A DNA stretch of 64,000 nt. Source: Ziziphus jujuba (taxonomy: Eukaryota > Streptophyta > Magnoliopsida > Rosales > Rhamnaceae). The stretch's first letter is position 1. The number at the start of each line of letters is the position of its first letter. Positions 21,168 to 33,820 of the stretch are shown one piece after another. Under the pieces are notes generated by a model that was not told the DNA's origin, made no database searches, and saw nothing but the letters and a program-made list of their open reading frames with translations. The stretch spans positions 12,369,001 to 12,433,000 of the forward strand of contig NC_083390.1 in assembly GCF_031755915.1 (NCBI RefSeq). Direction: 5' to 3'. The translations under genes were made by a program, and so were the position numbers.

Positions 21168-21993
21168 CCAAACCCAAGATTAGCACGCTCATTTAAAGGT
21201 AAAGGTGTTAAATCTAACGGAAGCAAAGGATTAAACCCATAAACAATTTCAAAAGGTGTGTATTTAGTCTTTGAATGCAAAGACCTATTATAAGCAAATT
21301 CAACATGTGGCAAACATTCCTCCCAAGTTCTTAAATTTCTACTAATTAATGCTCTCAAACAATGCAGACAAAGTCCTATTCACTACTTCAGTTTGTGGAT
21401 GACAACTAGTTGAAAATAAAAATTTAGTACCTAACTTAGCCCACAAAGTTTTTCAAAAATAACTTAAGAACTTAGCATCTCTATCCAAAACAATAGTCCT
21501 AGGCATTCCATGTAATCTCACAATTTCTTTAAAAAATAAGATAGCAACGTTAGATGCATCATCAATTTTATTATATGCAATAAAATGTGTCATCTTAGAA
21601 AATATATCCACAACAACGAATATTGAATCCTAACCTGTCCTTGACCTAGGGAAACCAAAAATAAAATCCATAGATAAATCCACCCAAGGAAAGGAAGGAA
21701 TCAGTAATTGATGGTACAACCCATGCGGTTTCAATGTGGACTTGGTCTTTCGCATTTTAAGTACCTTTCACATATTCTTTCAACATCTCTCTTCATGTTA
21801 TGCCAATAAAAATGTTCTTGCAGCAAGGATAAAAGTTTTAAAAACTCCAAAATGACCCATTAAACCACCCCATGACCTTCGTGAACTAGTAACTCCCTAT
21901 TACTACAATTAAGCACACAAAGTTTGGTCTCCCTAAACATACACCCAAAATATGTAAAATTTATTAAATTCATGTTTCAAACAGGTTCTTAAT
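21158..21993 (-). pseudogene. Integrase core, family B2
   Basis: Read on minus: zinc-binding HHCC region remnants (LLQEHFYWHNMKRDVE, ICERYLKCEK), then the DDE core with [26 protein letters not shown] (first Asp), [13 protein letters not shown] (second Asp) and [14 protein letters not shown] (Glu). The DGQT repeat normally before EVVN is deleted. The end is [20 protein letters not shown] and [15 protein letters not shown]. Stops interrupt the core, and a deletion after NERANL removes the next roughly 50 residues before LRDDRF. Confidence 0.82.
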
Positions 21994-24604
21994 TGATGCG
22001 GACATGGCCAGGAGCACCCCAAAATGGAGTCCAAAGCCACTTCAAATCTCCACGGGACCAATAAATAGGACAAGAGCGAAAAAGCTTAAAGAAGCACTAA
22101 ATGGTTTAATCCAAAAGGTGTTCACATCCTAAGGAAGCAAGTTCATTACTGAAGATGAACCAAAATTGGTCCATATGATTGGAACAGAGGATGCCAACAT
22201 GAAAGAAAGCCTAACACATGGAATCCAACAATATGCTGATGTGGCATGATTTGATGACATGGATGGTGATGTGGCATCATATGGTGACATGGCACTGTTG
22301 CCACGTGGAGGATGATATGCCCCTACATGGCATTGGCTGAACTTTATAATTAGCAAATATTAGCTTTTATTTTATGTCTTGATTGGATTTTAACACGTTG
22401 CCTATTTTATTTTCTGAATTTAGTTTTATTTGGTTTTTAAATTACTTTCCTATTCTTATTAGGAAACTAGGAGATAAATTAGGTTTCCTAAACCTAACCA
22501 AATTAGGTTTCCTAAACCTAATCACATTAAGTTTCCTAAACCTAATGTTAGGTCTAAAATATTAATGATTTTATACCATATATATAGCTTAATATTTGTT
22601 AGTTTGTGCTAATTTGTTATGGAAAGATATTTAATTATGTATTTTTCTTAATCTAGGTCAAAGAGGAAGAATTTTAAGAAAACAACCATAAAAATGGATT
22701 CCTTGGGTCAAGTTATGGTGGGAAGCAAGATTTGAACTCGAGCGAACTACGCATTAAAAAGATTCCAAAAAGATACCTTAAAGATTCCATAAAGATTCTA
22801 TCGGGAATTTCATGATGGAAATGGATGTCATATGAATCATCACGATCTGAGGATTTCAAATGTCTCGTTATTTTTGGATTTCGAGGTGCGAGCAAAGAGT
22901 TATCATCATTTAAAGTTTGGAATTTATAAAAAGGAATCAAGGCAATTTGAGGGCCAAGATAAAAACAAGTGGCAATAATTGGTTAATTTATCATTAATGA
23001 GGCAAATGTCATTTTACATGCTTCATTAAGGGTAAATTAGACTAATTAACTATTTTTTTTCAGGAGGAATTAGATAAAAGGAAAGTATTGGAAAGCAAGT
23101 AATATCAAGTTTCCTTTTTCCCATGAAATTCGTCCAACCCTCTTCATGGCCTAAAAAAGTTATCTTACAAGACTCCCACATTGAAGGAAGATATACAAGT
23201 TTAGAGAGTTATTTAATAGCTTTTAGGAGGCTTAAATAGAAACAAACCAACTTTTGGGAGTTTCTAAAATTCTCTTTAGGGTTCTAGAGTTTTAAAGTTT
23301 TAGAGTTTTAGAAGATCAATTGGGGAGCTTGGAGGAGGCATAGAGACGTGGGCTTGCTTGGAGAAGAAGGCAACGACTTTGAGAGCTCTTGAAGGAGAAT
23401 TTCTTCAATAGTTTTTATTCTCTTTTCCTTTCTCTTTAATTGTGAATCTGATTATTTTTAATAATTATGGATATTGAATTTATTTTTTCTATGAACTAAT
23501 TTTCATAACCAGGGCTATGATGTAGCCCTAATTATGATGGTTTAATTACTTTAATATATGTTGAGTTTTATTTAATTAGTAATATGTTTTGTTAATAAAT
23601 CATTCGTATGCTTAATGCTTTCATAGGCCGGAAGGAATGAATGATTTTAATAATATTTGAGCTTGGAAAATGATAATATTGTGGATCTCCAATGATTTAC
23701 ATGAATGCATAATTGATTGGAAAATAGTTATGTCTCATGCCATATTATTTGCTTAATCTATGCTTGATGAATTTGCATGATTTAATTTATAGGCCGGAAG
23801 GAATAAATTAGGTTATGTGAATATTATCAATTGTGAGTGTAAACCACTTATGATTAATTTTGTGATTAACAAAATTACTAGTTAATTAAATTCGCATATT
23901 TAAGTAATTAAATTGGAATAGTTAGTGGTGAAATCAAATGCCCTAGTATTCATAATTATTAATTTAACTCTCTCTTTACTCGAAATTGATCTAATTTTAG
24001 TTGATTGCTTTTCTTTAACTTAGTTTATTTATTTTCAATTGCCATCTTAAATTTTAGTTCAAATATTATCAAAACCTAATTATCTTTGATACTTAATTCT
24101 TAATCCTTTGGGTACGACAACCCTATTTTTCCACTTTATTACTTGAAAACGATTCGTGCACTTGCGAGTTGATTTTACACATCACCTAACCACATTAGGT
24201 TTCCTAAACCTGTCAAAATTAGGTTTCCTAAACCTAATTAAATTAGGTTTCCTAAACTTAATCACATTAGGCTTCCTAAAACTAACCACATTAGGTTCCC
24301 TAAACATATCAAAATTAGGTTTCCTAAACCTAATTTTCGTCCATAATTATTCCATAATTATTTTTAGCAAATTGAAAGCTTTGTAATTTATTTTCCCTAT
24401 TTAAAGGCACACAAGTCATGAATAAAAGGGAGATTGCAATTTTGATTCAAAGTGAGAGTGATTCTCTTGGTTCTCTAAGAACTATATCGAACTTTTCAGG
24501 CTTTGTTTGTGGAGTTCAAATTTGACTTATCAATAGGTTATTCCGCACCCTATTGTGGCGTCTTTGTTGCGGGTTTAGGAGCAGGTCATCCTAGATTCGT
24601 ATCA
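21994..24604 (+). mobile_element. Family A solo LTR in the B2 element, with nested C LTR
   Basis: TGATGCGGACATGGCC to GATTCGTATCA. The flanks TTAAT (21989-21993) and TAAAT (24605-24609) differ by one base. A C solo LTR splits it at 22546-24184. About 100 bp of U5 are missing after GTGGCGTCTTT, and the last 35 bases (GGTTTAGGAGCAGG) are of family B type, so this LTR is an A/B chimera at its end. Confidence 0.85.
22546..24184 (+). mobile_element. Family C solo LTR in the A minisatellite
   Basis: TGTTAGGTCTAAAATATTA to GATTTTACACATCA, with the perfect duplication CCTAA on both sides (22541-22545, 24185-24189). It is inserted inside the palindromic minisatellite. It lacks the TATA block and carries a diverged hairpin near 23500-23538. 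Confidence 0.92.
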
Positions 24605-24838
24605 TAAATATTTCTCCAAGGCTACTATCATGCTCATAAAGTTCTTTTAATTATTCAAATCCAATCAATGTAGCATCCTTGGTAGAAAATAGTACATACC
24701 TTTGGGATAATGCATGGGCACCCACATTTTCCTTACCTTTCTTGTACGGATCACATATAGGAAGGTCTCAATGAATTCAATCCACTTGGCATGCCTTCAG
24801 TTGAGCTTTCTTTGACCTTTAATGTGCTTCAAATAAGG
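24605..24838 (-). pseudogene. Family B RNase H C-terminus
   Basis: On minus: LKHIKGQRKLN, RHAKWIEFIETF, and in broken frames the VADALSR-like and ELYEHDSSLGEIF segments. It continues into 21993 across the A solo LTR. At 24838 it is joined directly to leader sequence, so RT, protease and gag are lost. Confidence 0.75.
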
Positions 24839-24886
24839 CAAATAAAGATATATCAAACCTGAACAAAATTTGGCTCTGACACCAAA

Positions 24887-26029
24887 TAATACGAACCTTG
24901 GACGACCTGCTCCTAAACCCGTATTATATTAGCCCAGATCTAATTATGTTCAAGTTCTAATGGTCACCTTGATCCCTAACCAACCTGTGACAAGAAACTT
25001 TGGTATACAATGAAGACGCCACAATAGGTGATGGAAGGCCTATTGATAAGTCAAACTAAAACACTCATTCACTAATGGTGTTTTAGGTGTTCAAAATAAC
25101 AAAGAGAATTCAATCTCACAAATAATTTTCTGTGTAAAATTCAAACTTCCTTCTCATTAATAAATAAGCCCTTAAATAGGCTAAGATTACAAAGCAAAAA
25201 CCCTAAAAAAATAAATTCAAAACTGGTCTCAAAGTGTGGAGAAAAAGAAAATAGAGAAAAGGAAAGTGCCTAATTTTTTCTAGTTTCCTAAACTAATTTG
25301 GATTAATTAATTCCTTTATTTTGAATTAGGAATTAATTAATTTACAATTGAAATACTAAAATAATAACTTTCCTAAACATATTTTTTTGAAAAATAAATA
25401 AAAATCAAAATAAATGACTAATTTCCTAAAAAAAAAAGTAGAATTAAATTAGGAAACTAAAATACTAGCTTTTTGACTAAGTTGATTTTGACCAATCTTT
25501 GACCAATTTGAACTTTAAATCAGCTTCAATATGCTTTGTAGGATGCCAAATAAGCTGAATATGAAGTCCCACACGTTGCCCATGCTTGGAAGAGGAAGAA
25601 AAAGCCAACTCAGCAAAATACAGTAAAACCAGCACAAAATACAGTAAAAAACAGGCCAAATTTGAAGCTGTCCGTACAACCCCTTCTTGAATGCCTTTGA
25701 AGTTGCTTTGACTTGATTCCATATCCTATTAGAAATATGTATTGAATCCATAAAGAGTTGGAACCATTTCATGCTGCTCGGTGTCCATATTTGCACCAAA
25801 ACCGCTACCCGGGTTCATATCGGCTTCCACCACTTGGATGCTTAGAATAAGCTCTGTACCTTCTAGTATGGACAAGCACTATTGAGAATTGATTACCCCA
25901 TGTATAAATACTCCCAGGTTATCCTTAAATCTTTTAATTGGAGGTCTTCTGATTGGCCCGATCTTTATCCATGTCGTGTCAGCACCCAAGTAGGTTATCG
26001 GTTGAGCAGGCTCGGGCGGAATCACATCA
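24887..26029 (-). repeat. Family B1 LTR shared by two tandem elements
   Basis: On minus TGATGTGATTCCGCCCG (edge 26029) to GGTTCGTATTA (24887). On its left are a primer site (24871-24884, TGGTGTCAGAGCCA on minus) and leader, as for a 5' LTR. On its right are a polypurine tract and integrase end, as for a 3' LTR. It thus belongs to the element on either side. The TATA box is at about 25175-25185. Confidence 0.83.
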
Positions 26030-26600
26030 TTCCCCTCCTCTTGAAAAAGATTTGTTCTCAAATCTAGATCATCACCTGCAGAAAAAGGGAACAAATTAGC
26101 AACATTAACTACAGCATCACTTGTAGGCATTCTTGTTATTCGGCTCCAAAACTTGAAAAGATCCATCCACATGTGGCATAGGCTTGGACCTTTTTTTTTG
26201 TTTGGGGAACCTCTCATTTCTTGGTTGAAACCATAACCAATTTCCTGGGTCAAACACTATCAAAAAAAATACTAGAAATACAAGTTCATCACACTTTTTA
26301 ATTTTAGTAAATAATCTCTCCCAAATTTTCAAATTTCCACTAAGTAAAGCTTAATAATGCAGATAAAGTTCTATGCAACAAAAACATCTTTAAATAAGTA
26401 TCTTTAATATTCATGACCAGCAATGATTTCTTATTCATAATTACTTTATTAACATCACCAAAGCTAAGATAAAAATTTCTATTTTTCTTTTCTTTTCTTT
26501 CTATTCCTTTCTCACTCACGGATTCATTGAATTTTGCATCACTCTCGGCTTTTGCTCCAATTTTCTCACTCTTGAATTTGTTTAAATTTTTCCACTTAAC
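26030..26600 (-). pseudogene. Family B1 spacer, RT/integrase fusion and integrase end
   Basis: On minus: spacer and LSFGDVNK-like block, then KIWERLFTKIKKCDELVFLV (integrase piece followed by RT thumb piece), the fusion motif LIVFDPGNWLWFQPRNERF and integrase C-terminus VLEPNNKNAYK. A 12-base deletion after KKCD, compared with family A, is shared with the copies at 51712, 54985 and 59250. Stops and frame changes are present. Confidence 0.78.
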
Positions 26601-27120
26601 CTAGGTTTTAGAGGACTTACTTTGGACAGCAAGCTCGGATTTACGTTCTTGGATGGATGGTGAAGCCGTTAATGCCATACTAGCCTTCTCCTTGAGTGTT
26701 TCGACCTCCCTTCTTTGTTGGATTTGTAATTGGTCGCTATATACTTCCTTTGGAGTTAATGGCTCTAACTTAACCTTCTTGCCTTTGAATCTAAAAACAA
26801 TACAATTCTCTCGACCAAAATGAGTAGCATCTTTATCATATTGCCATGGTCTACCTAATAGAATATGTCCGGCATGCATAGGCACAACAACGCACAAAAC
26901 AACATCCACATATTTATCTATGTTAAATTCTACCTTGGCTTATTTATTCACTTTTATTTCACCACTATCATTAAGCCATTGTAATCTATAAGGTTCTGGA
27001 TGTTTACTAGTGGTTAAGCCTAATTTATCAACTGTAAGATTACTAATTACATTTGTACAACTTCCACTATCAATAATCATACTACAAATCTTACCTTGAA
27101 TTTTACATCAGGTGTGGAAG
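26601..27120 (-). pseudogene. Family B1 protease
   Basis: On minus, 27050-27120 gives ICSMIIDSGSCTNVISN with a good D-S-G active site. After a stop near 26940 the frame 26601-26909 continues MDVVLCVVVPMHAGHILLGR and PLTPKEVYSDQLQIQQRR. A stop before CKIQGK breaks the link to the linker. Confidence 0.8.
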
Positions 27121-27279
27121 ATGTTCTCTCTATGAATTTCATCCTCATCTTTGTATGCAGCAAGTACTCTCCTAGCAACCAAGTTTAATTCATCCTCCAA
27201 GTCCTCTTTTTGCTTGGCTTTGTCCTTACTTTTTTCACTTTCTGACTCTAGCTCACCATTGCCTTTTAACACCATGATC

Positions 27280-28425
27280 CTTCTATTTGGGCATTGGTTA
27301 GCGATGTATCCTCATCCCTAGCACTTAAAATAAAAAATTCCCTTTGATCTTGAAGGTTTAGAATTAGATTTTACCTCATTTTTATGTGCTTGGACAGATT
27401 CAGCTTTAGGCTTCCTTTTTGGCCGATTGGTGCTTTCGTCCCCCACCTTCGGCTTTGGCTTGGTTTCATTGATGGGATTGTTTCTCCAGCCACTTAGAAT
27501 TAATCTTCCGCTGTTGGAAACTCCTCCAAACCATGGGCTTACACCCCTCCTCTTGAATTGATGCTCTAATTTAATAGCCACATGCAATGTCTCCTACAAT
27601 TCCACATATTGTTGCAATTTTAGTTGGTTGGCTATCTCACGATTCAAACCACCAAGAAATCTTGCCATGATTGCTTCTCTATCCTCATTCATGTTTAACC
27701 TCATCATGAGCATCTCCATCTCCTTGTAATAGTCCTCCATGGACCTACTTCCTTGAGATAGGGATTGAAGCCTTTGATGCAGCAACCTATGATAATGTGA
27801 TGGTATGAACTGCTTTCTCATGGCTTATTTCATTTGTCGCCATGTAGTGATCAAGTCATCCCCCACTCTCCTTGGTCCACCATTAGATTGCATAATGACC
27901 AAACTCCATTGATGCCATCTTCACCTTCTTGGCCTCCGAATAACGATGACAATCGAAAATCATCTCCATTCTCTCTTCCCATTCCAAATATGCTTTCGGA
28001 TCACTTTTACCCATGAATGGTGGGATGTTTACCTTGATGTTGCCAAGATCATCATCTTCATTCCTTGCTGGTCTCCCATGGATTAGCCTTTCTTGAGGTT
28101 CAAAAATTTCATCAAACCCTTCATCCAAGGCATCTCCATAGTTACTTCCCCCGAATTCCTCTCTTGGTCGCCCTCGGCCTCCTCGACCTCGACCTCCATG
28201 AGCATCTAACCTTATACTGGGCACTCCTTAGGATGTTTCTAACCTGTCCATCTTTTGATTTAAATGGTCAAATCGGGCATTCATCCGCTGTAATTGCTCC
28301 AATATAGCCCTTATGTCCGTTTGTTCACCACTCCCTGTAGCTCAGAAATCACCTTTAAATCCTACGGACTCCTCTTCATTAATTCTCAAAGGTGGATCTC
28401 CTCTTCTCACCCTTGAATCTGCCAT
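27280..28425 (-). pseudogene. Family B1 gag
   Basis: Start ATG at 28425 (MADSRVRRGDPPLRINEEES). The Gly/Arg-rich stretch GGRGRGGRGRPREEFGGSN and capsid block GKSDPKAYLEWEERMEMIF are in frame 27883-28224. FIPSHYHRLLHQRLQSLSQG is in 27594-27821, and the basic C-terminus in 27318-27587. The knuckle near 27285-27335 has two stops (YFKC, GYIANQC). At least three frames are needed to read it. Confidence 0.82.
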
Positions 28426-29344
28426 GTTAGTATGAATAATGCAAAAATAAAATAAATTCTCACCAGGTTCACTCCCTCATGTGTTTCACTCAATATAAGA
28501 ACTTTACACTCGTGTTTGCACACTAATTTCGATATTTAACCCTCTTTTGTGCTCACACTCTCTTGCATTTTTTCTCTTAATGAATTATCTCAAAGTTCTA
28601 ATTAAAATACCCACAAAACAAGAATTAGATCACAAGTATGTTTTAATTAAACTTACCAATAAAATAGTAGCTAAAAAAAAAAAAAAAAAAAGAGGCAATA
28701 CCAAAGAATTCTACAAAACCTAGTTTTCGGCTTTTCTAGGCAAAATAAAGCAAATTAATGAGAAAAGTTTGGAATTTTGAAGAACTGGAACAGATGGTAA
28801 TAGATTATTAGTCCAACAAAAAAATTCTAGAAAAAGAAATTCAAATACAAACAAGAATCAAATTGAACAAAAATATAGAATAGTGTTGGTTCAACTTCTT
28901 GTAATTCAAGTTTTGGATCAAATTCTTTAACTAATTTTAATCTAATAATTTAAGCACCCAAAAAAAAAAAAAAACAGAAGTGCAATTTTTTTTCCGGTAT
29001 ATATGTTGCTGCAAACTCTTCTTCTTCTTTTTTTCTTTCCTTCTTTTTTTTAATATATGAATGCAAATATTTAAGACTAAAACAGCAAAGAAAAATCAAC
29101 AAAAACCAAAATTAACAAGAACAATGATAAAAGACAACCAACAAACTAGGAAACAAAAATACGGTAGAACAAGGAAAACCTAATTCAACTAGGAATGAAT
29201 TTTTTTTTTTGTTTTTTAAAGATGCAGAATGTGTGTGGGATGGATGCAACCTTAACCTAATGCTAAAATTGCAGAATAAAACAAAAACAAATAAAGCAAA
29301 TAAAGATAGATCAATCCTGAACAAAATTTGGCTCTGATACCAAA
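28426..29344 (-). other. Family B1 leader and primer site
   Basis: No gene. The primer site is at 29328-29342; on minus it reads TGGTATCAGAGCCAA, a full match to the expected tRNA-iMet site. A/T homopolymer runs are at 28674-28691, 28959-28974 and 29200-29218. Confidence 0.75.
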
Positions 29345-30376
29345 TGATACGAACCTGGGACGACCTGCTCCTAAACCCGTAATCTAATTATGTTCAAGTT
29401 CTAATGGTCACCTTATCCCCTAACCAACTTGTGATTAGAAACCTTGGTATATAAAAAAGATGCCACAATAGGTGATGGAAGGCCTATTGATAAGTCAAAC
29501 TAAAACACTCATTCACTAATGGTGTTTTAGGTATTCAAAAGAACAAAGAGAATTCAATGTCACAAATAATTTTCAGTATAAAATTCAAGCTTCCTTCTCA
29601 TTAATAAATAAGCCCTTAAATAGGCTAAGATTACAAAGCAAAAACCCTAAAAAAATAAATTCAAAACCGTACTCAAAGTGTGGAGAAAAAGAAAGTAGAG
29701 AAAAGGAAAGTGCCTAATTTTTTCTAGTTTCCTAAACTAATTTGGATTAATTAATTCCTTTATTTTGAATTAGGAATTAATTAATTTACAATTGAAATAC
29801 TAAAACAATAACTTTCCTAAACTTATTTTTCCAAAAAATAAATAAATAAAAATCAAACTAAAAGACTTATTTCCTAAAACAAAAAGTAGAATCAAATTAG
29901 GAAATTAAAATACTAGCTTTTTGACTAAGTTGACTTTGACCAATTTTTGACTAATTTGAACTCCAAATCAGCTTCAATATGCTTTGTAGGATGCCAAACA
30001 GGCCAAATTTGAAGTTGTCCGTCCAACCCCTTTTTGAATGCTTTTAAAGCTGCCTTGACTTGATTCCATATCCTACTAGACATATGTATTGAATCCATAA
30101 AGAGTTGGAACCATTTCATGCTGGTCGGTGTCCATATTCGCACCAAAATCGCTACCCTGGTCTGTATCGACTTCCACCACTTGGATGCTTAGAATAGGCT
30201 CTATACCTTCTAGTATGGACAAGCTCTGTTGAGAATTAATCACCCCATGTATAAATACTCCTAGGTTATCCTTAAATCTCTTAATTTGAGCTCTTGTAAT
30301 TGGCCCGATCTTTATCTATGTCGGGTCAGCATCCGAGAGGGTTATCAGTTGAGCGGGCTCGGGTGGAATCACATCA
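29345..30376 (-). repeat. Family B1 5' LTR
   Basis: On minus TGATGTGATTCCACCCG (edge 30376) to GGTTCGTATCA (29345). About 90 bp present in the partner LTR (GTCCCACACGTTGCCC block) are deleted near 30000. The tail-coding part is present but broken. Confidence 0.83.
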
Positions 30377-31094
30377 AAAGAGGAGATCGACCTTTAAGAA
30401 TTAATGAAGAAGAGTCCATAGGATTCCATGGTGGTTCCCAAGCTTTGGGGAGTGGTGAGTAAACAGACATGAGGGCTGTCTTGGAGCAACTATAGCGGAT
30501 AAATAATCAATTTGACCATTTAAATCAAAGGATGGATAGGTTAGAAACATCCCACGAAGTGCCGAATATAAGGCTGGATGCACATGGAGGATGAGGTCGA
30601 GGAGCCCGAGGGCGACCAAGAGAGGATTTTGGGGGAAGTAACTGTGGAGATGACTTTGAAGAAGGAATGGATGAAACACTTGCTGTCCAAAAGAGGCTAG
30701 GCCATTGGAGGCATAGGAGAGAGTATGTAGATGATAATCTTGGTAACATCAAGGTAAACACCCCACCATTCCTAGGTAAAAGTGATCCGGAAGCATATTT
30801 GGAATGGGAAAAGAGAATGGAGATTATCTTTGATTGTCATAATTTTTCAGACTCCAAGAAGGTGAAATTGGCAGCAATGGAGTTTGGTCATTATGCACTC
30901 CAATGGTCCAATGAGCAAAACACCCGAAGAAGAGTTGGTGATGACTTGATCACTACATGGCGAAAAATGACAGGAGCCATGAGTAAGTGATTCGTACCAT
31001 CCCACTATCATAGGTTGCTACATCACAGGCTTCAATCTTTATCTCAAGGAAGTAGGTCCATGGAGGATTACTACAAGGAGATGGAGATGCTTTT
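30377..31094 (+). pseudogene. Family B1 gag N-terminal half
   Basis: RRGDRPLRINEEES at the start, then stops at SGE* and HGG*. Open frame 30667-30990 gives DDNLGNIKVNTPPFLGKSDPEAYLEWEKR, KVKLAAMEFGHYALQW and TTWRKMTGAM, ended by TGA. FVPSHYHRLLHHRLQSLSQG follows out to MEDYYKEMEML, where the C LTR is inserted. Confidence 0.82.
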
Positions 31095-32833
31095 TGTTAG
31101 GTCTAAAATATTGATGATTTTATGCCATATTTATAGCTTAATATTTGTTAGTTTGTGTTAATTTGTTATGGAAAGATACTTAATTATGTATTTTTCTTAA
31201 TCTAGGTAAAAGAGGAAGAATTTTAAGAAAACAACCATAAAAATGGATTCCTTGGGTCGAATTATGGTGGAAAGCAAGATTTGAGCTCGAACGGACTAAG
31301 CATTAAAAAGATTCCAAAAAGATACCTTAAAGATTTCATAAAGATTCTATCAGGAATTTCATGATGGAAGTGGATGTCATATGAATCATCACGATCTGAG
31401 GATTTCAAATGTCTCGTTATTTTTGGATTTCGAGGTGCGAGCAAAACGTTATCATCATTTAAAGTTTGGAATTTATAAAAAGAATATTCTAGTTAAATCT
31501 CCACTATTGATTAAAAGAGAGAATCAAGCCAATTTGAGGGCCAAGATAAAAACAAGTGGCAATAATTGGTTAATTTATCATTAATGAGGCACATGTCATG
31601 TCACATGCTTCATTAAGGATAAATTAGACTAATTAACTATTTTTTTAGGAGGAATTACATAAAAGGAAAGCAGTAGAGCAAGTAATATCAAGTTTCCTTT
31701 TTACAAATGAAATTCGTCCAACCATTTTCATGGCCTAAAAAAGGTATCTTCCAAGACTCCCACATTGAAAATAAAGAGAGAAAAAGATTCCCAAGGTCCT
31801 ATATATATAGCCCCTACCACATTGAAGGAAGATATACAAGTTTAGAGAGTTATTTAAGAACTTTTAGGAGGCTTAAATAGAAACAAACCAAATTTTGGGA
31901 GTTTCTAAGATTCTCTTAAGGGTTTTAGGGTTTTAAAGTTTTAGAGTTTTAGAAGATCAATTGGAGAGCTTGGAGGAGGCAGAGAGACGTGGGCTTGCTT
32001 GGAGAAGAAGGCTACGACTTTGAGAGCTCTTGGAGGAGAATTTATTCAATAGTTTTTATTCTCTTTTCCTTTCTCTTTAATTGTGAATCTTATTATTTTT
32101 AATAATTATGGATGTTGAAATTATTTTTACCATGAACTAATTTTCATAGCTAGGGCTATGATGTAGCCCTAACTATGAAGGTTTAATTATTTTAATATAT
32201 GTTGAGTTTTATTTAATTAGTAATATGTTTTGTTAATAAACCATTGGTATACTTAATGCTTTCATAGGCCGGAAGGAATGAATGATTTTAATAATATTTG
32301 AGCTTGGAAAAGGATAATATTATGGATCTCCAATGATTTACATGAATGCATAATTGATTGGAAAATAGTTATGTTTCATGCCATATTATTTGCTTAATCT
32401 ATGCTTGATGAATTTGCATGATTTAAGTTATAGGCCGGAAGGAATAAATTAGGTTATGTGAATATTATCAATTGTGAGTGGAAACTACTTTTGATTAATT
32501 TTGTGATTAAGTGTGGTTAACAAAATTACTAGTTAATTAAATTCACATATTTAAGTAATTAAATTGGAATAGTTAGTGGTGAAATCAAATGCCCTAGTAT
32601 TCATAATTATTCAATTCTCTCTCTTACTTGAAATTGATCTAATTTTAATTGATTGCTTTTGTTTAATTTAGTTTATTTAGTTTTCAATTGTCATCTTAAA
32701 TTTTAGTTCAAATATTATCAAAGCCTAATTATCTTTGGTACTTAATACTTAATCCCTTGGGTACGACAACCCTATTTTTCCACTTTATTACTTGAAAATG
32801 ATTCGTGCACTTGCGAGTTGATTTTACAGATCA
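31095..32833 (+). mobile_element. Family C solo LTR in gag
   Basis: TGTTAGGTCTAAAATATTG to GATTTTACAGATCA, 1739 bp, the longest C copy. The flanks CTTTT (31090-31094) and CTTAT (32834-32838) differ by one base, and gag resumes in the right place (MMRLSMNED). TATA block at 31800-31809, hairpin at 32143-32179. Confidence 0.92.
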
Positions 32834-33240
32834 CTTATGATGAGGCTAAGCATGAATGAGGATAGAAAAGCAACTATGACAAGGTTCTTTGGCAGTTTGA
32901 ATCATGAGATAGCCAATCAACTCGAATTGCAACAATATGTGGAATTTGAGGAGATGTCGCATGTGTCTATTAAGCTTGAGCATCAATTCAAGAGGAGGAG
33001 TGTAAGCTCACGGTTTAGGGGAGTTTCCAACAGCGGAAGATCAATTCCAAGTGGCTGGAGAAGCAATCCTACCTATGAAAGCAAGCCCAAGCCGAAGGTG
33101 GGAAAAGAAAGCACCAACCAGCCAAAAATGGAGCGTAAAGTCGAATCTGTCCAAGCACATAAAAATGAGTTAAAATCTGATCCTAAACCTTTAAGATCAA
33201 GGGAAATATTTTGTTTAAGTGCCAGGGACGAGGACACATT
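32834..33240 (+). pseudogene. Family B1 gag C-terminal half
   Basis: MMRLSMNEDRKATMTRFF, LNHEIANQLELQQYVEFEEM and a long Ser/Lys-rich basic region (KPKPKVGKESTNQPKMER). The frame fails at the zinc knuckle: one base is missing, so the first Cys codon is lost. Confidence 0.82.
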
Positions 33241-33820
33241 GCTAACCAATGCCCAAATCCAAGAATCATGATGTTAAAGGACAATGGTGAGTTAGAGTCC
33301 GATAGTGATGAAGCTAAAATTGAGACCATGCATGAAGAGGAAGGAATTGACGATGATGCCGAAACCGTAAAGGTTTCCAATTCTGAATTGGGCTTTATTT
33401 CTAGGAGAGTGCTGGCTACTTATAAAGGTGAGGATGAAATTCAAAGAGAGAACATCTTCCACACCCGATGTGAAATTCAAAGTAAGATTTGTAGCATGAT
33501 TATTGATAATGGAAGTTGTACTAATGTAATTAGTAACATTGTAGTTGATAAATTAGGCTTAACAACTATTAAACATCCATAACCATATAGATTACAATGA
33601 CTAAATGATAGTGGTGAGATGAACGTAAATAAACAAGCCAAAGTAAAATTCAGTATTGATAATTATGTGGATGTGGTTTTGTGTGATGTTATGCCTTTGC
33701 ATGTGGGACATATTTTACTTGGCCTTGGCAATTTGATAGAGATGCTATTCATTATGGTAGAGAGAATAGTATTGTTTTTAGATTTGAAGGTAAAAAGGTC
33801 ATGCTAGAGGCATTAACTCC
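33211..33820 (+). pseudogene. Family B1 zinc knuckle and protease
   Basis: FKCQGRGHIANQCPN, acidic linker ESDSDEAKIETMHEEEG, QRENIFHTRCEIQSKIC and the protease active-site region MIIDNGSCTNV (D-N-G in place of D-S-G). A TAA after KHP at 33582 breaks it. The second half 33619-33807 (VKFSIDNYVDVVLCDV) shifts frame after HVGHILLG. Confidence 0.82.

Larger units (their letters stand above)
19836..24886 (-). mobile_element. Family B2 element, minus, with integrase core
   Basis: 3' LTR 19836-20943, integrase C-terminus and core 20944-21993, RNase H end 24605-24838, then a direct jump to the leader and primer site at 24839-24886. Gag, protease and RT are missing. An A solo LTR carrying a C solo LTR is nested in it. 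It is the only copy that keeps the integrase catalytic core. Confidence 0.82.
24887..30376 (-). mobile_element. Family B1 element, minus, with both LTRs
   Basis: 3' LTR 24887-26029, internal region 26030-29344, 5' LTR 29345-30376. Order on minus: leader, gag, zinc knuckle, protease, spacer, integrase/RT fragment fusion, integrase end. RT catalytic region, RNase H and integrase core are absent. Flanks give no target duplication. Its right edge cuts directly into the gag of the next plus element. Confidence 0.85.

Noticed and set aside
25477..25799. Overlapping 81- and 94-residue frames in LTRs
   Set aside because: Both lie in LTR DNA, overlap in two frames and change with LTR copy; only the first roughly 85 residues of the LTR frame are conserved as protein.
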